A DNA stretch of 64,000 nt from Pyxidicoccus caerfyrddinensis (GTDB lineage Bacteria > Myxococcota > Myxococcia > Myxococcales > Myxococcaceae), in contig NZ_JAAIYA010000009.1 in the NCBI RefSeq assembly GCF_010894405.1, positions 1-64,000 on the forward strand. Reading direction: 5' to 3'. The notes under the pieces are model-generated. The model had not been told where the DNA came from, searched no databases, and saw only the letters and a program-made list of their open reading frames with translations. Below, piece by piece: positions 1-8,713 of this stretch (its first letter is position 1; the number at the start of each line of letters is the position of its first letter). Made by a program: the position numbers and the translations under genes.

Positions 1-96
1 CTCATGGCCGAGGTGGATGCCTACCTGGAAGCTCGCAACGCGCAGCAGACCGCGAGCCCGCTGCTGCGCGCCGGCCCCGCTCGACGCGCAGCATGA
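1..96 (+). CDS. C-terminal end of an unidentified protein (partial)
   Basis: The first reading frame is open from the window edge and ends at TGA 94-96, giving 31 visible residues (ending LLRAGPARRAA). The start lies outside the window. No domain can be recognised in so short a tail. The codon pattern (G/C at third positions) matches the neighbouring genes, so it is probably the real end of a gene, but the product is unknown. Confidence 0.45.
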   Translation, partial: LMAEVDAYLEARNAQQTASPLLRAGPARRAA

Positions 97-156
97 GACC
101 GTTCGAGAATCGTGATCGGTCGTTTAGCCCACTGGGGCCTCGCGTCGGCACCTTAG

Positions 157-408
157 GTGGACCGGGGCTGGGACTACGACGAGGCTCAACGGCTGGCCGA
201 GGAGTTCGGTTACAGGCTGCACCAGCCTCGACGCTGGCACGGTGCACGCGAAGAGCAACTCTCGCAAACAGGCCGACGGTGGATGGTTGATCGCGGGAAC
301 TCCTTGCTCAACCGTTCTCGTCTATTGCTGGTGCGCAGGGAGAAGCGTGAAAGACACCCACCTGGTGGGATCCTGCACCTCACTCACATTGGGCATCGTC
401 GCCTGGCG
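157..408 (+). pseudogene. IS5/IS4-type transposase C-terminal remnant
   Basis: Translation from 157 gives about 84 residues that read like the end of an IS5-family DDE transposase. There is a segment DRGWDYDEAQ...FGYRLH, like the usual D.GYD...R..G region, followed by RRWMVDRGNSLLNRSRLL and LVRREKR. These match the family signature rrWvVERt.sWLnrfRrLlvR.Ekr, which carries the last acidic catalytic residue (here VDR instead of VER). The run GILHLTHIGHRR fits the usual final helix. No start codon context, no N-terminal two thirds and no terminal inverted repeats are visible, so this is a decayed fragment. The rest of the 97-434 gap shows nothing else I can identify. The similarity is judged from memory of the family, not from a search. 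Confidence 0.55.
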
Positions 409-434
409 CCACACGCTCCTACCAAAATAGGCTT

Positions 435-1541
435 TCACTTCCCCGAAGCCGACGACACCGGCGCGGACACCTTCGCCGCCTCGGCGGCCAGCGCGTCCAC
501 GCCCGCGTGCAGGCGTGTCCAGCCGGTGGTGTGCTCGGTGCGGGCGAAGAAGCCGCCCTGCCCCTTCGCCACCGTCAGCTCTCCCACGGGCTTGCCGCCC
601 TTGCGGTACTCGACGCGGAAGGCCACTTCCGGCTCGCCGCCCGGCGGCAGCTCGCCCCGGCCGAGGAAGTCGAGCGGCAGCAGCCGCCACACCCGGTCAT
701 GCCAGTTGCGCGCGAACTCGTCAGGCCGGTCCGGCAACTCCTCCGGCGCCAGGGCCACCGCGCCGGCCGTCTTGCCGCTCGCGGTGAAGGCGCGCGACGT
801 GCCACCCGCCGTGATGACCACCGCGTCGAAGTCGCCCACGTCGAAGGTGTGCAGCCGCCGGTCCACGAGCCGGCTGGAGGCGTTCTCCAAATCCGGCAGC
901 AGCGCCGGGCCCAGGAGGAACACGCGGCCGTCCTCCTCGCGGCGCAGGTACGGCGTGCCCCAGCCGCCCGGCGGTGAGGCCAGGGAGAAGAACCGCGGCT
1001 TGCCGCCCACCGTCAGCGTCAGCTTGCGCGCGGTGCTGGCCAGCCCCACCTCGTCCAGCTTCTTCCCGTCCATCTCGCCCAGCGCGCGCAGGGCCCGCAG
1101 CGGCGCGAAGCGGGCGAACAGCTTCTCCGCCGTCTCGTTGGCGCGCAGCTCACGCGGGGGAGGAGGAGGCTCCGTCGTGCCCGCCACCGGCGCCGCGCCC
1201 GCGTCCGCGCCCGAAGCCACGACCGTGCCCGCGTCGACCGTGCCGCCATCCGCGCCCGTACCGGCCACCGCGGTGCCGCCATCCGTCGCGCCCACCACCG
1301 GCAGCTTCGGTGGCTTGAAGCCCAGGCGAATCCACAGCCTGTCGCGGTCCTTCTCGTCGCGGAACAGCTCCACGAAGCGCGCGTCGTCCTCGTAGCGCAC
1401 GGCGTCCAGCGCGCGCGCCGGGGCGTCCATCACCGTCACCTCACCCGGGGTGCCCGAGGGCTCGCGCTGCCAGACGAAGAAGGCGGCCACGAGAGCCACG
1501 GCCGCGAGGCCCCCTTGCAGGGCCAGGTCCCGAACCTTCAT
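435..1541 (-). CDS. DUF4340 domain protein of a Gld-type ABC exporter operon
   Basis: This 368-residue protein has one N-terminal membrane helix (about residues 9-24, LQGGLAAVALVAAFFVW) followed by a large periplasmic region. Residues 95-125 are a low-complexity Ala/Gly/Thr/Asp-rich linker. The rest fits the DUF4340 family, which normally sits last in operons with GldG-like proteins. Its ATG overlaps the stop of the GldG-like gene (ATGA, 1538-1541), so the two are translationally coupled. The role is inferred from context as an accessory, substrate-handling part of the exporter. No catalytic motif is visible. Confidence 0.8.
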   Translation of the reverse strand: MKVRDLALQGGLAAVALVAAFFVWQREPSGTPGEVTVMDAPARALDAVRYEDDARFVELFRDEKDRDRLWIRLGFKPPKLPVVGATDGGTAVAGTGADGGTVDAGTVVASGADAGAAPVAGTTEPPPPPRELRANETAEKLFARFAPLRALRALGEMDGKKLDEVGLASTARKLTLTVGGKPRFFSLASPPGGWGTPYLRREEDGRVFLLGPALLPDLENASSRLVDRRLHTFDVGDFDAVVITAGGTSRAFTASGKTAGAVALAPEELPDRPDEFARNWHDRVWRLLPLDFLGRGELPPGGEPEVAFRVEYRKGGKPVGELTVAKGQGGFFARTEHTTGWTRLHAGVDALAAEAAKVSAPVSSASGK

Positions 1542-3409
1542 CGCTCACCTCCCGCCGCCACCGCGGCCCGCGGAGCGCGCCGGCCCCGCCGCCGCGTCTT
1601 CACGAAGCCCACCACCAGCACCAGGGCCGGCCCCAGGAAGACGGTGGCGTAGAACCAGGCCACGTCCTGCTCGCGCGTGTGTTGGATGGGCACGTCCTCC
1701 TCGGTGGACACCGTACCGGCGAGGGCCTCCTCACCGGTGAGCCACTTCAGCGTGTCCACCGCGAGGTACGCGTTGCCCAGGTTGGTCAGCACACCGTCGC
1801 CCAGCGCATCCGCGTCCGCCATGACGACCGCGCGCGTCGGCACCTTGCCGGCCGGCGAGGGCTTCTCCACCGCCACCACCAGCGGCCACGCGCGCCGCGT
1901 CTCCCCCGCCTCCTGGGTGAAGTTGCCGTTGGCATCCGCGAACGTCGCGCCGTGCGCGCGCACGGAGATGTCGTGCATGACGCTGTTGGGTAGCGGCTGG
2001 AGCTGGTCCATGGCGCCCGCGCCAGGAAAGGCCACCGGCGCCTGTCCCGCCAGCGCCGACAGCGAGGTGACGGACGGGTGCGAGGAGAAGCTCGCCGTGC
2101 CCAGGTTGCCCCGGTCGCTCTGCTGGCGCGTGGTGCGAAAGTACACTTGGTCGTTCGCCAGCGGCGTCTTGAGGTACTTCAGCCCCAGCGGCTCCAACAC
2201 TTGGTGGAAGTCCGGCCCGTCCGGCTCCAGCGCCAGCCACAGCCGGCCGCCGCGATTCGCATACTCATTCAACGCCGTCAGCTCCTCGGGGAGGAACTCA
2301 CGCGTGGGGCCCACCACCGCGACGGCGGCGGCGTCCTTGGGGATTTCAGCGCCCAGCCCTTCCGCCATGCCCAGAGAACGCACGTCCACGTTCTGCGCGC
2401 GCAGCAGCTCCTTGAGCTGCGACACGGAGGGACGGGGCGTCTCGCCCGGCACCGGCCGCGACTCGGCGCGCTCGCCATGGCCCGCCGTGAAGTAGACGAC
2501 CCGCCGGGGCCGAGCCACCGCCAGCAGCCGGCGTTGCACCTCCTGATCCAACCGCTGGAGCTGCCCACGCGCGCGGTCGATTTCGAGCCCCACCGTGAGC
2601 GGCTCCTTCCTGTCCCCGCGCGCGACGACTATGGTGCCGTTGTTGAAGACGCCCAGCGCACGCGCGCGGGCCGGGTCCACCGCCTGGTCCAGCCGCTCTA
2701 CGTTGAGCAGCTGCGGGCTCTCCACCGCGAGGTCGCGGAAGTACTGCCCCACCGCCTCGCCCACCTCGTTCGCGGGCGGGAAGAAGAGCGTGACTTGCAG
2801 TGGCTCGTTGAGGCCGCGAATCACCTTGCGCGTGGAGTCCCCGGGCTTCGCGGTGCGGAAGTACGACAGGTCCCACGTCACGTCCGCCTGCGTGGCGACG
2901 TACATGGTGGCGAAGGAGAAGACGACGACGAAGGCCAGCCCCAGCCCGGAGTAGAGCGCGCTGCGGGCGCGGCCTGTCTCCATCACCGGCGCGCGAGCCA
3001 TGGCCGAGGCGGCCACCTCCACCAGCGCCAGCGGCAGCAGCGTGCACAGCAGCAGCGCCGGGTAGAGCGCCGCCAGCACCACCGCCAGCTTCGGGGCCTT
3101 CTGCGACAGCGGCCCGCCGAACAGCGCCGTCCCCACGTCCGACTGGAGGAAATAGAGCAGCAGCGCCACCAGGCCCACGCCGTAGAGCCCCAGCACCCAG
3201 CCCTCCACCGCGCGCCGGTCCGGCGCGGCCGAGCGCAGGCGGGTGAAGCGCCACACCGCCGCGCCCACCGCCAGGACCACGCCGAGCCCGGTGAGGACGG
3301 TGCGGCCCGTGCCCGCGCCGAAAATCCGCTCGCCGATGAAGATGGCCAGCAACCCCACGACGTACGCCAGCGTCATGGGCAGCCCGCTGCCGACAGGACG
3401 CGTGCTCAT
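1538..3409 (-). CDS. GldG-like ABC exporter auxiliary membrane protein
   Basis: A protein of about 623 residues starting MSTRPVGSG. It has several hydrophobic helices in the first 180 residues, then a long soluble segment of the kind found in GldG/DUF4350 proteins (the part starting FRTAKPGDSTRKVIRG and reaching GRLWLALEPDG), and a last helix near the C-terminus (TVFLGPALVLVVGFV) before a basic tail. I chose the ATG at 3407-3409 because it overlaps the permease stop as ATGA. The longer upstream open frame is only an antisense-like reading of the permease gene. The family works with GldF-type permeases and GldA-type ATPases; in Bacteroidetes these serve gliding, and here the substrate is unknown. 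Confidence 0.85.
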   Translation of the reverse strand: MSTRPVGSGLPMTLAYVVGLLAIFIGERIFGAGTGRTVLTGLGVVLAVGAAVWRFTRLRSAAPDRRAVEGWVLGLYGVGLVALLLYFLQSDVGTALFGGPLSQKAPKLAVVLAALYPALLLCTLLPLALVEVAASAMARAPVMETGRARSALYSGLGLAFVVVFSFATMYVATQADVTWDLSYFRTAKPGDSTRKVIRGLNEPLQVTLFFPPANEVGEAVGQYFRDLAVESPQLLNVERLDQAVDPARARALGVFNNGTIVVARGDRKEPLTVGLEIDRARGQLQRLDQEVQRRLLAVARPRRVVYFTAGHGERAESRPVPGETPRPSVSQLKELLRAQNVDVRSLGMAEGLGAEIPKDAAAVAVVGPTREFLPEELTALNEYANRGGRLWLALEPDGPDFHQVLEPLGLKYLKTPLANDQVYFRTTRQQSDRGNLGTASFSSHPSVTSLSALAGQAPVAFPGAGAMDQLQPLPNSVMHDISVRAHGATFADANGNFTQEAGETRRAWPLVVAVEKPSPAGKVPTRAVVMADADALGDGVLTNLGNAYLAVDTLKWLTGEEALAGTVSTEEDVPIQHTREQDVAWFYATVFLGPALVLVVGFVKTRRRGRRAPRAAVAAGGER

Positions 3410-4128
3410 CGCCACCTCCGGGCCTCGAGCACCCGTGTGGCCGCGAACAGCGCCACGTAGGTGACCACGAGGTAGTAGACGACGTCGCGCACGTGGACGA
3501 GCCCCGACTGGAACGGCGGGAAGTGCTGGTTCCACAGCGACATCGCGCTGAAGACGTCCGACAGCGGCTGTTCCGTGATTCGCGCCAGCAGCCAGCAGAG
3601 GATGAGGGCCACCAGCAGCACCGCGGACGTAATCGCCGCGAGCAACTGGTTGCGCGCCAGCGCGGAGCCGAACGTCCCCACCGCCAGCGACGCGCTGCCC
3701 AAGAGGAGCAGGCCCAGGTAGCCGGCCGCCACGTGCCCGAAGGACACCTTGCCGTGCACCATGACCAACAGCGGCATGTACAGCGTGCACAGCACGTACA
3801 GCCCGAGGAACGTCAGCCCCGCGAGGAACTTGCCCAGCACGATGTCCCTGTCCCGCAGCGGCGACGAGTACAGCAGCGGCAACGTGCCCGTCTGCCGCTC
3901 CTCCGCGAGCAGGCGCATGGAGATGAACACCGAGGCGACGATGGTGAAGCCGCTCGAGTAATAGAAGAACTGCGACAGCACCTCGGCGGAGCGCTTGCTG
4001 GCGCCGCCCAGGGCGTACGCGTTGAAGAACAGGCCGTTCAACCCGAGGATGACCGCGATGACGACGTAGCCACTGAGCGTGCGCAGGTAGCCGGCCAGCT
4101 CGCGGCGGGCAATCAGGAGCGCCTTCAT
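3406..4128 (-). CDS. ABC-2 type permease (GldF-like)
   Basis: A 240-residue integral membrane protein with six predicted hydrophobic helices (for example YVVIAVILGLNGLFF near 21-35 and ITSAVLLVALILCWLLA near 160-180). The segment LLAEERQTGTLPLLYSSP is the conserved cytosolic loop of ABC-2 permeases that contacts the ATPase. The start overlaps the ATPase stop (ATGA), and its own stop overlaps the GldG-like start. It forms the membrane channel of the four-gene exporter. Confidence 0.88.
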   Translation of the reverse strand: MKALLIARRELAGYLRTLSGYVVIAVILGLNGLFFNAYALGGASKRSAEVLSQFFYYSSGFTIVASVFISMRLLAEERQTGTLPLLYSSPLRDRDIVLGKFLAGLTFLGLYVLCTLYMPLLVMVHGKVSFGHVAAGYLGLLLLGSASLAVGTFGSALARNQLLAAITSAVLLVALILCWLLARITEQPLSDVFSAMSLWNQHFPPFQSGLVHVRDVVYYLVVTYVALFAATRVLEARRWR

Positions 4129-5054
4129 GCCCGCACCTCCTGGCCGTGCGTCAGCCGCAGGAAGATGGACTCCAACTGCCCCGCGCCCTGGTCCAGCCGC
4201 AAGAGCTCCAGGCCCGCACCCACCACCGCCTGCGCCACCCGGGGCCGCTGGTCCGGCGAGGCGCGCACCGTCAGCGCCACCACGCCGTCCGCCACCCGGC
4301 CCACGTCCACTGCGCCGAAGGCCTTGAGCACCTCCACCGCGCGCGCCCTGTCGCCGCGCACCTCCACCTCGATGGAGCCCCCGCCGCCCATCTTCGTCCC
4401 CAGCTCCTCCTCCGTGCCCTGCGCCACCAGCGTCCCCTTGTGGATGATGAGGAGCCGGTCACACGTCTGGGAAATCTCCGGGAGGATGTGGCTGGAGACG
4501 AGCACCGTGTGCGTGCCCTTGAGGCCGCGGATGACGTCGCGCATCTCGACAATCTGCCGCGGGTCCAGACCGCTCGTGGGCTCGTCGAGGATGAGCAGCG
4601 CCGGCTTGTGCACCAGCGCCTGCGCTACACCCACGCGCTGGCGGAAGCCGTGGCTGAGCGTGGAGATGAGCTCTCCGTCCACCTCGCGCAGCCCCGTCTT
4701 CTCCTCGGCCTCGCCCACGCGGGCGGTGGTGTCCCGGGCCGTCACGCCGCGCAGTTGCGCGACGTAGGCCAGGTACTCGCCCACCGTCATCTCCTCGTAG
4801 AGCGGCGGCACGTCCGGGAGGTAGCCGATGCGCTGGCGCACCTCGTGCGGGTTGTTCACCACGTCGTGCCCGTCGATGACGACGCGCCCGGCGGTGGGTA
4901 GCAGCACGCAGCCGAGAATCTTCAGCGTGGTCGACTTGCCCGCGCCATTGAGGCCCAGGAAGCCAATGACCTCGCCCTGGCCAATGGTGAAGGCCAGCTC
5001 GCGGATGGCCGCGTGCTCACCGTAGTACTTGGTCAGCCCTTCGACCTGGATCAT
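4125..5054 (-). CDS. ABC transporter ATP-binding protein
   Basis: A 309-residue ATPase starting MIQVEGLTKYYGEH. Walker A is GLNGAGKST (about residues 38-46), the Q-loop region follows, the signature is LSHGFRQRVGVAQ, Walker B is LLILDEPTSGLD, and the H-switch is SSHILPE. Residues after about 220 form a C-terminal extension typical of drug or lipopolysaccharide-type exporters. The ATG at 5052-5054 has a good ribosome site (AGAGGA) upstream, so I prefer it to the in-frame start 60 bases further out. It is the first gene of the exporter operon and drives the GldF-like permease. Confidence 0.92.
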   Translation of the reverse strand: MIQVEGLTKYYGEHAAIRELAFTIGQGEVIGFLGLNGAGKSTTLKILGCVLLPTAGRVVIDGHDVVNNPHEVRQRIGYLPDVPPLYEEMTVGEYLAYVAQLRGVTARDTTARVGEAEEKTGLREVDGELISTLSHGFRQRVGVAQALVHKPALLILDEPTSGLDPRQIVEMRDVIRGLKGTHTVLVSSHILPEISQTCDRLLIIHKGTLVAQGTEEELGTKMGGGGSIEVEVRGDRARAVEVLKAFGAVDVGRVADGVVALTVRASPDQRPRVAQAVVGAGLELLRLDQGAGQLESIFLRLTHGQEVRA

Positions 5055-5126
5055 CAGGTGTCCTCTCCCCTTCGGAAGCGGCGTTTTTTCTGGCGCAGCC
5101 GTGGGGAATGTCAAGCGACCAACGCC

Positions 5127-6548
5127 CTACGCATGGCGGTATTCCGGCCCCTCCGTCGTCCGGCCGAGCGTGAAACGCAGGGCGCCCTCCAGGTCGGGCA
5201 GGAGGAAGGAGAAGCCGAGCCGCTCGGCGGCCGAGGGCAATACGTGGGCCCCGGACAGCACCGTCTCCTGCCCCATCTCCCCGAAGAGGGTGCGGATGAG
5301 GGGGGCGGGCACCGGGAAGAAGGCCGGCCGGCGCAGCACCCGGCCGAGCGTCCGGGCGAAGTCCACCTGCCGCACCGCGCCGGGCGCCACCGCGTTGATG
5401 GGGCCGCGCGCGCCCTCCGTGAAGAGGGAGAAGTGGATGAGGCCGAGCACGTCCTCCAGCGACACCCAGCTGAACCACTGGCGTCCGGAGCCGACGGGGC
5501 CACCGCCGCCCGCGTTGAAGGCGGGCACCATCTTCGCCAGGGCGCCGTCGCGCGCGTCCAGCACGGGGCCGATGCGCAGGTGCACCACGCGGATGCCGGC
5601 GGCCTCGGCCGGCGCGGTGGAGGCCTCCCAGGCCCGGCACACGTCGGCGAGGAAGCCGGTACCGGGGGCGCTCTCCTCGGTGAGGGGCTCGTCCCCACGG
5701 TCGCCGTAGATACCGGTGCCGACGGCGCACACCAGCACCTTGGGCTTGCGTTTCATCCGCGCCAGGGCCTCGCACAGCGTGCGCGTGCCCTCGGTGCGGC
5801 TCTTGAGGATGACGTCCTTGTACTCGGGCGACCAGCGCTGCCCCGCCACGTTGGCGCCGGCCAGGTGCACCACCGCGTCCACGCCCTCCAGCGCGTCGGT
5901 GTCCACCCGTCCCTTGTCGGGCGACCACGCCACTTCGCCCTTCGCGGCGTCCGCCTTCCCGCGCACCAGGCGCTTCACCCGGTGGCCGCCGGTGGTGAGG
6001 AAGGGCGTCAGCGATGAGCCCAGCAGGCCCGAGGCCCCGGTAATCGCCACCGTGAGCGACCCCTGCCCGGCGAAGGCCGCGTGCCGGCGCAGGTCCTCGC
6101 GTGTCACCCGGTGTCGGTACGCGAACATGCGCGCCAGCTTGTTGCGGGTGAAGCCATTGCCGAAGGCGCTACCGAGCGCACCCACGGGGAGGACGTACTC
6201 GATGGCGTCCTGGAGGACAGAGGCGCTGGGAGATGCCGGGTCGGGCAGCATCCGATGGGTGTGGACCCACTTCGAGAAGGGGCCCGACAGTTGCTGGTCC
6301 TGGAAGAGGGAGCCCTCCTCGTAGATGGTGTGCTCGGCCACCCAGCGCTGGGAGATGGGGCCCAGCTTCATGCGGACGACGGCGCGGGAGCCCTGGCGGA
6401 TGCCGTCGCCGGTGCGCTCCACGACCTCCACCCGCTCCCAGGGAGGTGTCAGACGCTCGAATGCCCCCTCGCGGGTATGCCAGGTGAACAGCTCGGAGGC
6501 GGAGACTGGCATCTGGCTGCGCGCATCGAAGACGTGCGACTTGCCCAT
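5127..6548 (-). CDS. TIGR01777-family NAD-dependent epimerase with N-terminal SRPBCC domain
   Basis: A 473-residue two-domain protein. Residues 1-150 resemble an SRPBCC/polyketide-cyclase-like domain (HTREGAFERLTPPWERVEV). Residues from about 165 begin a Rossmann fold with GASGLLGSSL as the NAD(P)-binding loop. HLAGANVAGQRW and the RIGPVLDARDGALAKM region are typical of the YfcH/TIGR01777 group, whose substrate is unknown. The fusion of both domains is common in this group. The ATG at 6546-6548 follows GGGAGGGAA. It is divergent from the threonylcarbamoyl-AMP synthase gene, with 31 bases between the starts, so both promoters must overlap there. Confidence 0.88.
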   Translation of the reverse strand: MGKSHVFDARSQMPVSASELFTWHTREGAFERLTPPWERVEVVERTGDGIRQGSRAVVRMKLGPISQRWVAEHTIYEEGSLFQDQQLSGPFSKWVHTHRMLPDPASPSASVLQDAIEYVLPVGALGSAFGNGFTRNKLARMFAYRHRVTREDLRRHAAFAGQGSLTVAITGASGLLGSSLTPFLTTGGHRVKRLVRGKADAAKGEVAWSPDKGRVDTDALEGVDAVVHLAGANVAGQRWSPEYKDVILKSRTEGTRTLCEALARMKRKPKVLVCAVGTGIYGDRGDEPLTEESAPGTGFLADVCRAWEASTAPAEAAGIRVVHLRIGPVLDARDGALAKMVPAFNAGGGGPVGSGRQWFSWVSLEDVLGLIHFSLFTEGARGPINAVAPGAVRQVDFARTLGRVLRRPAFFPVPAPLIRTLFGEMGQETVLSGAHVLPSAAERLGFSFLLPDLEGALRFTLGRTTEGPEYRHA

Positions 6549-6579
6549 GTTCCCTCCCGGGGCGACAGTGCGGCCGCGC

Positions 6580-7542
6580 ATGCTTAATCCGGACTCAATC
6601 GAGCGCGCAGTGGATTTGCTGCGCCACGGCGGTGTCGTCGCCCTGCCCACGGAAACGGTGTACGGCCTCGCGGCCAACGCCGAGGACGAGCTGGCCGTGC
6701 GCCGCGTCTTTGCCATCAAGGGCCGGCCCGCGACACACCCGCTCATCGTCCACATCCCCGGCGTGGAGCACCTGTCGTCGTGGGCGCGCGAGGTGCCAGA
6801 CGCGGCGCTCCGGCTCGCGAGCGCGTTCTGGCCTGGCCCGCTGACGCTGGTGCTGCCGCGCACGTCGCGCGCGACGGATGCCGTCACGGGTGGGCAGGAC
6901 ACGGTGGCCCTGCGCGTGCCGAATCACCCCATGGCGCTCGCGGTACTCCAGAAGCTCGGAGGCGGGCTGGCCGCGCCGAGCGCCAATCGCTTCGGCCGGG
7001 TGAGCCCCACCACGGCGGAGCACGTGTCACGGGACCTGGGCGGCGACGTAGACCTCGTGCTGGATGGAGGTCCGTGCACGGTGGGCGTGGAGTCGACCAT
7101 CGTGGACCTGAGCTCGGACGCGCCCGCGATTCTGCGTCCCGGTGGCCTGGCGACAGAGGAAGTGGAGCGCGTGCTGGGCAGGCCCGTGCCGGTGCGCACG
7201 GAGTCGAAGGTGCGCGTGTCGGGCTCGCTGGCGTCGCACTACGCGCCGCGCGCGGGGGTGGTGCTGGTTGAGCCTCGCGAGGCGCTTGCGCGCGTGCAGG
7301 CACTGCGGAACCAGGGCCAACGCGTGGGCGTCCTCGGGCCCGCGAGTCTCAACCTGCCGCCGGATGTGCCCCGCTTCGACGTGCCGGAGGACCCGGCCGG
7401 AGCCGCGCGCGTGCTGTACGCGCGGCTGCGCGAGGCGGATGAGCAGGGCCACGACGTGCTGGTGGCCTGCCTGCCCGAGGCGAGCGGCCTGGGCATCGCA
7501 GTGCGAGACAGACTGGCGCGAGCGGCTGCGCCTCGCACCTGA
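6580..7542 (+). CDS. L-threonylcarbamoyladenylate synthase, long Sua5 form
   Basis: This 320-residue protein makes threonylcarbamoyl-AMP from threonine, bicarbonate and ATP for the t6A37 modification of ANN-reading tRNAs. The YrdC domain fills residues 5-200, with the signatures ALPTETVYGLAANA, KGRPATHPL, SAFWPGPLTLVL and APSANRFGRVSPTTA. A C-terminal Sua5 domain follows after the linker SGSLASHYAPRA, whose SxxxHYAP motif is typical of the long form. The start at 6580 follows the divergent promoter region; the upstream open frame is antisense to the epimerase. It stands alone, apart from other t6A genes. Confidence 0.92.
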   Translation: MLNPDSIERAVDLLRHGGVVALPTETVYGLAANAEDELAVRRVFAIKGRPATHPLIVHIPGVEHLSSWAREVPDAALRLASAFWPGPLTLVLPRTSRATDAVTGGQDTVALRVPNHPMALAVLQKLGGGLAAPSANRFGRVSPTTAEHVSRDLGGDVDLVLDGGPCTVGVESTIVDLSSDAPAILRPGGLATEEVERVLGRPVPVRTESKVRVSGSLASHYAPRAGVVLVEPREALARVQALRNQGQRVGVLGPASLNLPPDVPRFDVPEDPAGAARVLYARLREADEQGHDVLVACLPEASGLGIAVRDRLARAAAPRT

Positions 7543-7561
7543 GCCAGCATTCCAAGAAGCG

Positions 7562-8185
7562 TCATTTCCGCCGCTTCGAGCCGAGCACCGGACGTCTGGG
7601 AAGGTGGCGCAGCCCCATCCAGACGAGGGACGAGATGTGCGCGGCAACCTCCTCGACGGGTGGCTTGCGCACGCCCGTCCACCACTGGCCGACGAAGGTG
7701 ACCATGCCAACCAGGGCATGCGCATAGATGGGCGCCACCTTGGGGTCATAGCCCGCACCCTTGAACGAGGTGAGGAAGACATGACTGACGCGCTCGGCCA
7801 CATCGTTGAGTAGCGACGACATCCCACCGCGAGCAGAGGTCACAGGGGTGTCGTGAGCGAGGACGGCGAAGCCATCCGGGTGCTCCTTCACGTACATCAG
7901 AAACGCGATGGCTCCCTGTTCGACGCGCTCGCGAGGAGTGCCCACCGCGATGGCCTCGGCGATGCGCCTGACCACGTACTCCATCTCGCGGTCCACGATG
8001 ACGGCGTAAAGGCCCTCCTTGCCGCCGAAATGCTCGTAGATGACGGGCTTGGAGACCTTCGCAACCTCGGCGATCTCCTCGACTGAAGTCCCGTCATAGC
8101 CACGTCGAGCAAAAACGGAGCGCCCGACATCGATGAGCTGGGCGCGTCGGGCAGAGGCAGGGAGGCGTTGAGCGCGGCTGGCCAT
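7562..8185 (-). CDS. TetR/AcrR family transcriptional repressor
   Basis: A 207-residue regulator. The helix-turn-helix covers about residues 15-60 (RRAQLIDVGRSVFARRGY ... SVEEIAEVAKVSKPVIYEHFGGKEGLYAV), a textbook TetR N-terminus. The rest is the helical ligand-binding and dimer domain. It is divergent from the secreted hydrolase at 8714. The 528-base gap between them contains three related inverted repeats with half-site close to ACCTACG, two of them lying on a promoter for the hydrolase. It therefore probably represses that gene and perhaps itself. The inducer is unknown. Confidence 0.88.
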   Translation of the reverse strand: MASRAQRLPASARRAQLIDVGRSVFARRGYDGTSVEEIAEVAKVSKPVIYEHFGGKEGLYAVIVDREMEYVVRRIAEAIAVGTPRERVEQGAIAFLMYVKEHPDGFAVLAHDTPVTSARGGMSSLLNDVAERVSHVFLTSFKGAGYDPKVAPIYAHALVGMVTFVGQWWTGVRKPPVEEVAAHISSLVWMGLRHLPRRPVLGSKRRK

Positions 8186-8285
8186 CGACGAACACCCTAG
8201 TACACCCGTTCGACCCCGCGCCGCCTTTCGCCAGCGCGTCTCTCGTGGCGCAGCCCGGATGAACGGTCCGAAGGTTCTCCTCCTT

Positions 8286-8303
8286 ACCTACGAAGACGTA
8301 GGT
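8286..8303. promoter_or_regulatory. Perfect 18-bp inverted repeat, candidate TetR operator 1
   Basis: ACCTACG-AAGA-CGTAGGT: two perfect 7-base arms with a 4-base spacer, about 100 bases upstream of the TetR start. The arms recur in the hydrolase promoter (8406-8438). It is placed to control the tetR gene itself. Assignment as the operator is inferred from location and repetition. Confidence 0.6.
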
Positions 8304-8395
8304 CCGTCCCCCATCCGTGCCGCCGATTTGCCTTCGCGGGCCACCTGTCTCGGGTGAATCACAGAGGCCGACGCGACTTTTCATGGAATTCCGAT

Positions 8396-8424
8396 TTGAC
8401 AATCAATCTACGGCTTCGTAACTT
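8396..8424 (+). promoter_or_regulatory. Candidate sigma-70-type promoter for the secreted hydrolase
   Basis: TTGACA at 8396-8401 and TAACTT at 8419-8424, separated by 17 bases, point rightwards to the gene at 8714. The -10 element lies inside the tandem inverted repeats, so bound repressor would block it. The 290-base leader between it and the gene shows no further element I can name. Confidence 0.5.
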
Positions 8425-8438
8425 TCGGAACCGTAGGT
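8406..8438. promoter_or_regulatory. Two overlapping imperfect operator copies on the promoter
   Basis: Copy 2 is 8406-8423 (ATCTACG-GCTT-CGTAACT) and copy 3 is 8421-8438 (ACTTTCG-GAAC-CGTAGGT). Both keep the 7-4-7 layout of the perfect repeat at 8286-8303, each with one good half-site. They overlap by three bases and cover the -10 region, as expected for cooperative repression. Confidence 0.55.
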
Positions 8439-8713
8439 TGGAGGCGAGCTGGCGACTCCCGGTAGCGGGGAGCAGCCATCGTGACCGACGCGCCGTGGGG
8501 TGGAGGGACGGGGCCGCGACAGCCGAAGAGCTGTTGCTGGAGGCGTCAGCCACTCGCGAGGCCGCTACCCGGATGGGCATCAACACAGCGAATCGGGGGG
8601 AGCGCGCGTAGGGGCCCATCGTGTCCCCCAACGCGTGCGCGGGCTTTTGGCCCGGTTGCTTCGAATCCGTCTGTCAATGCAGTGCCTGGTCCCCCCACTG
8701 AAGGAGGAGCGCC

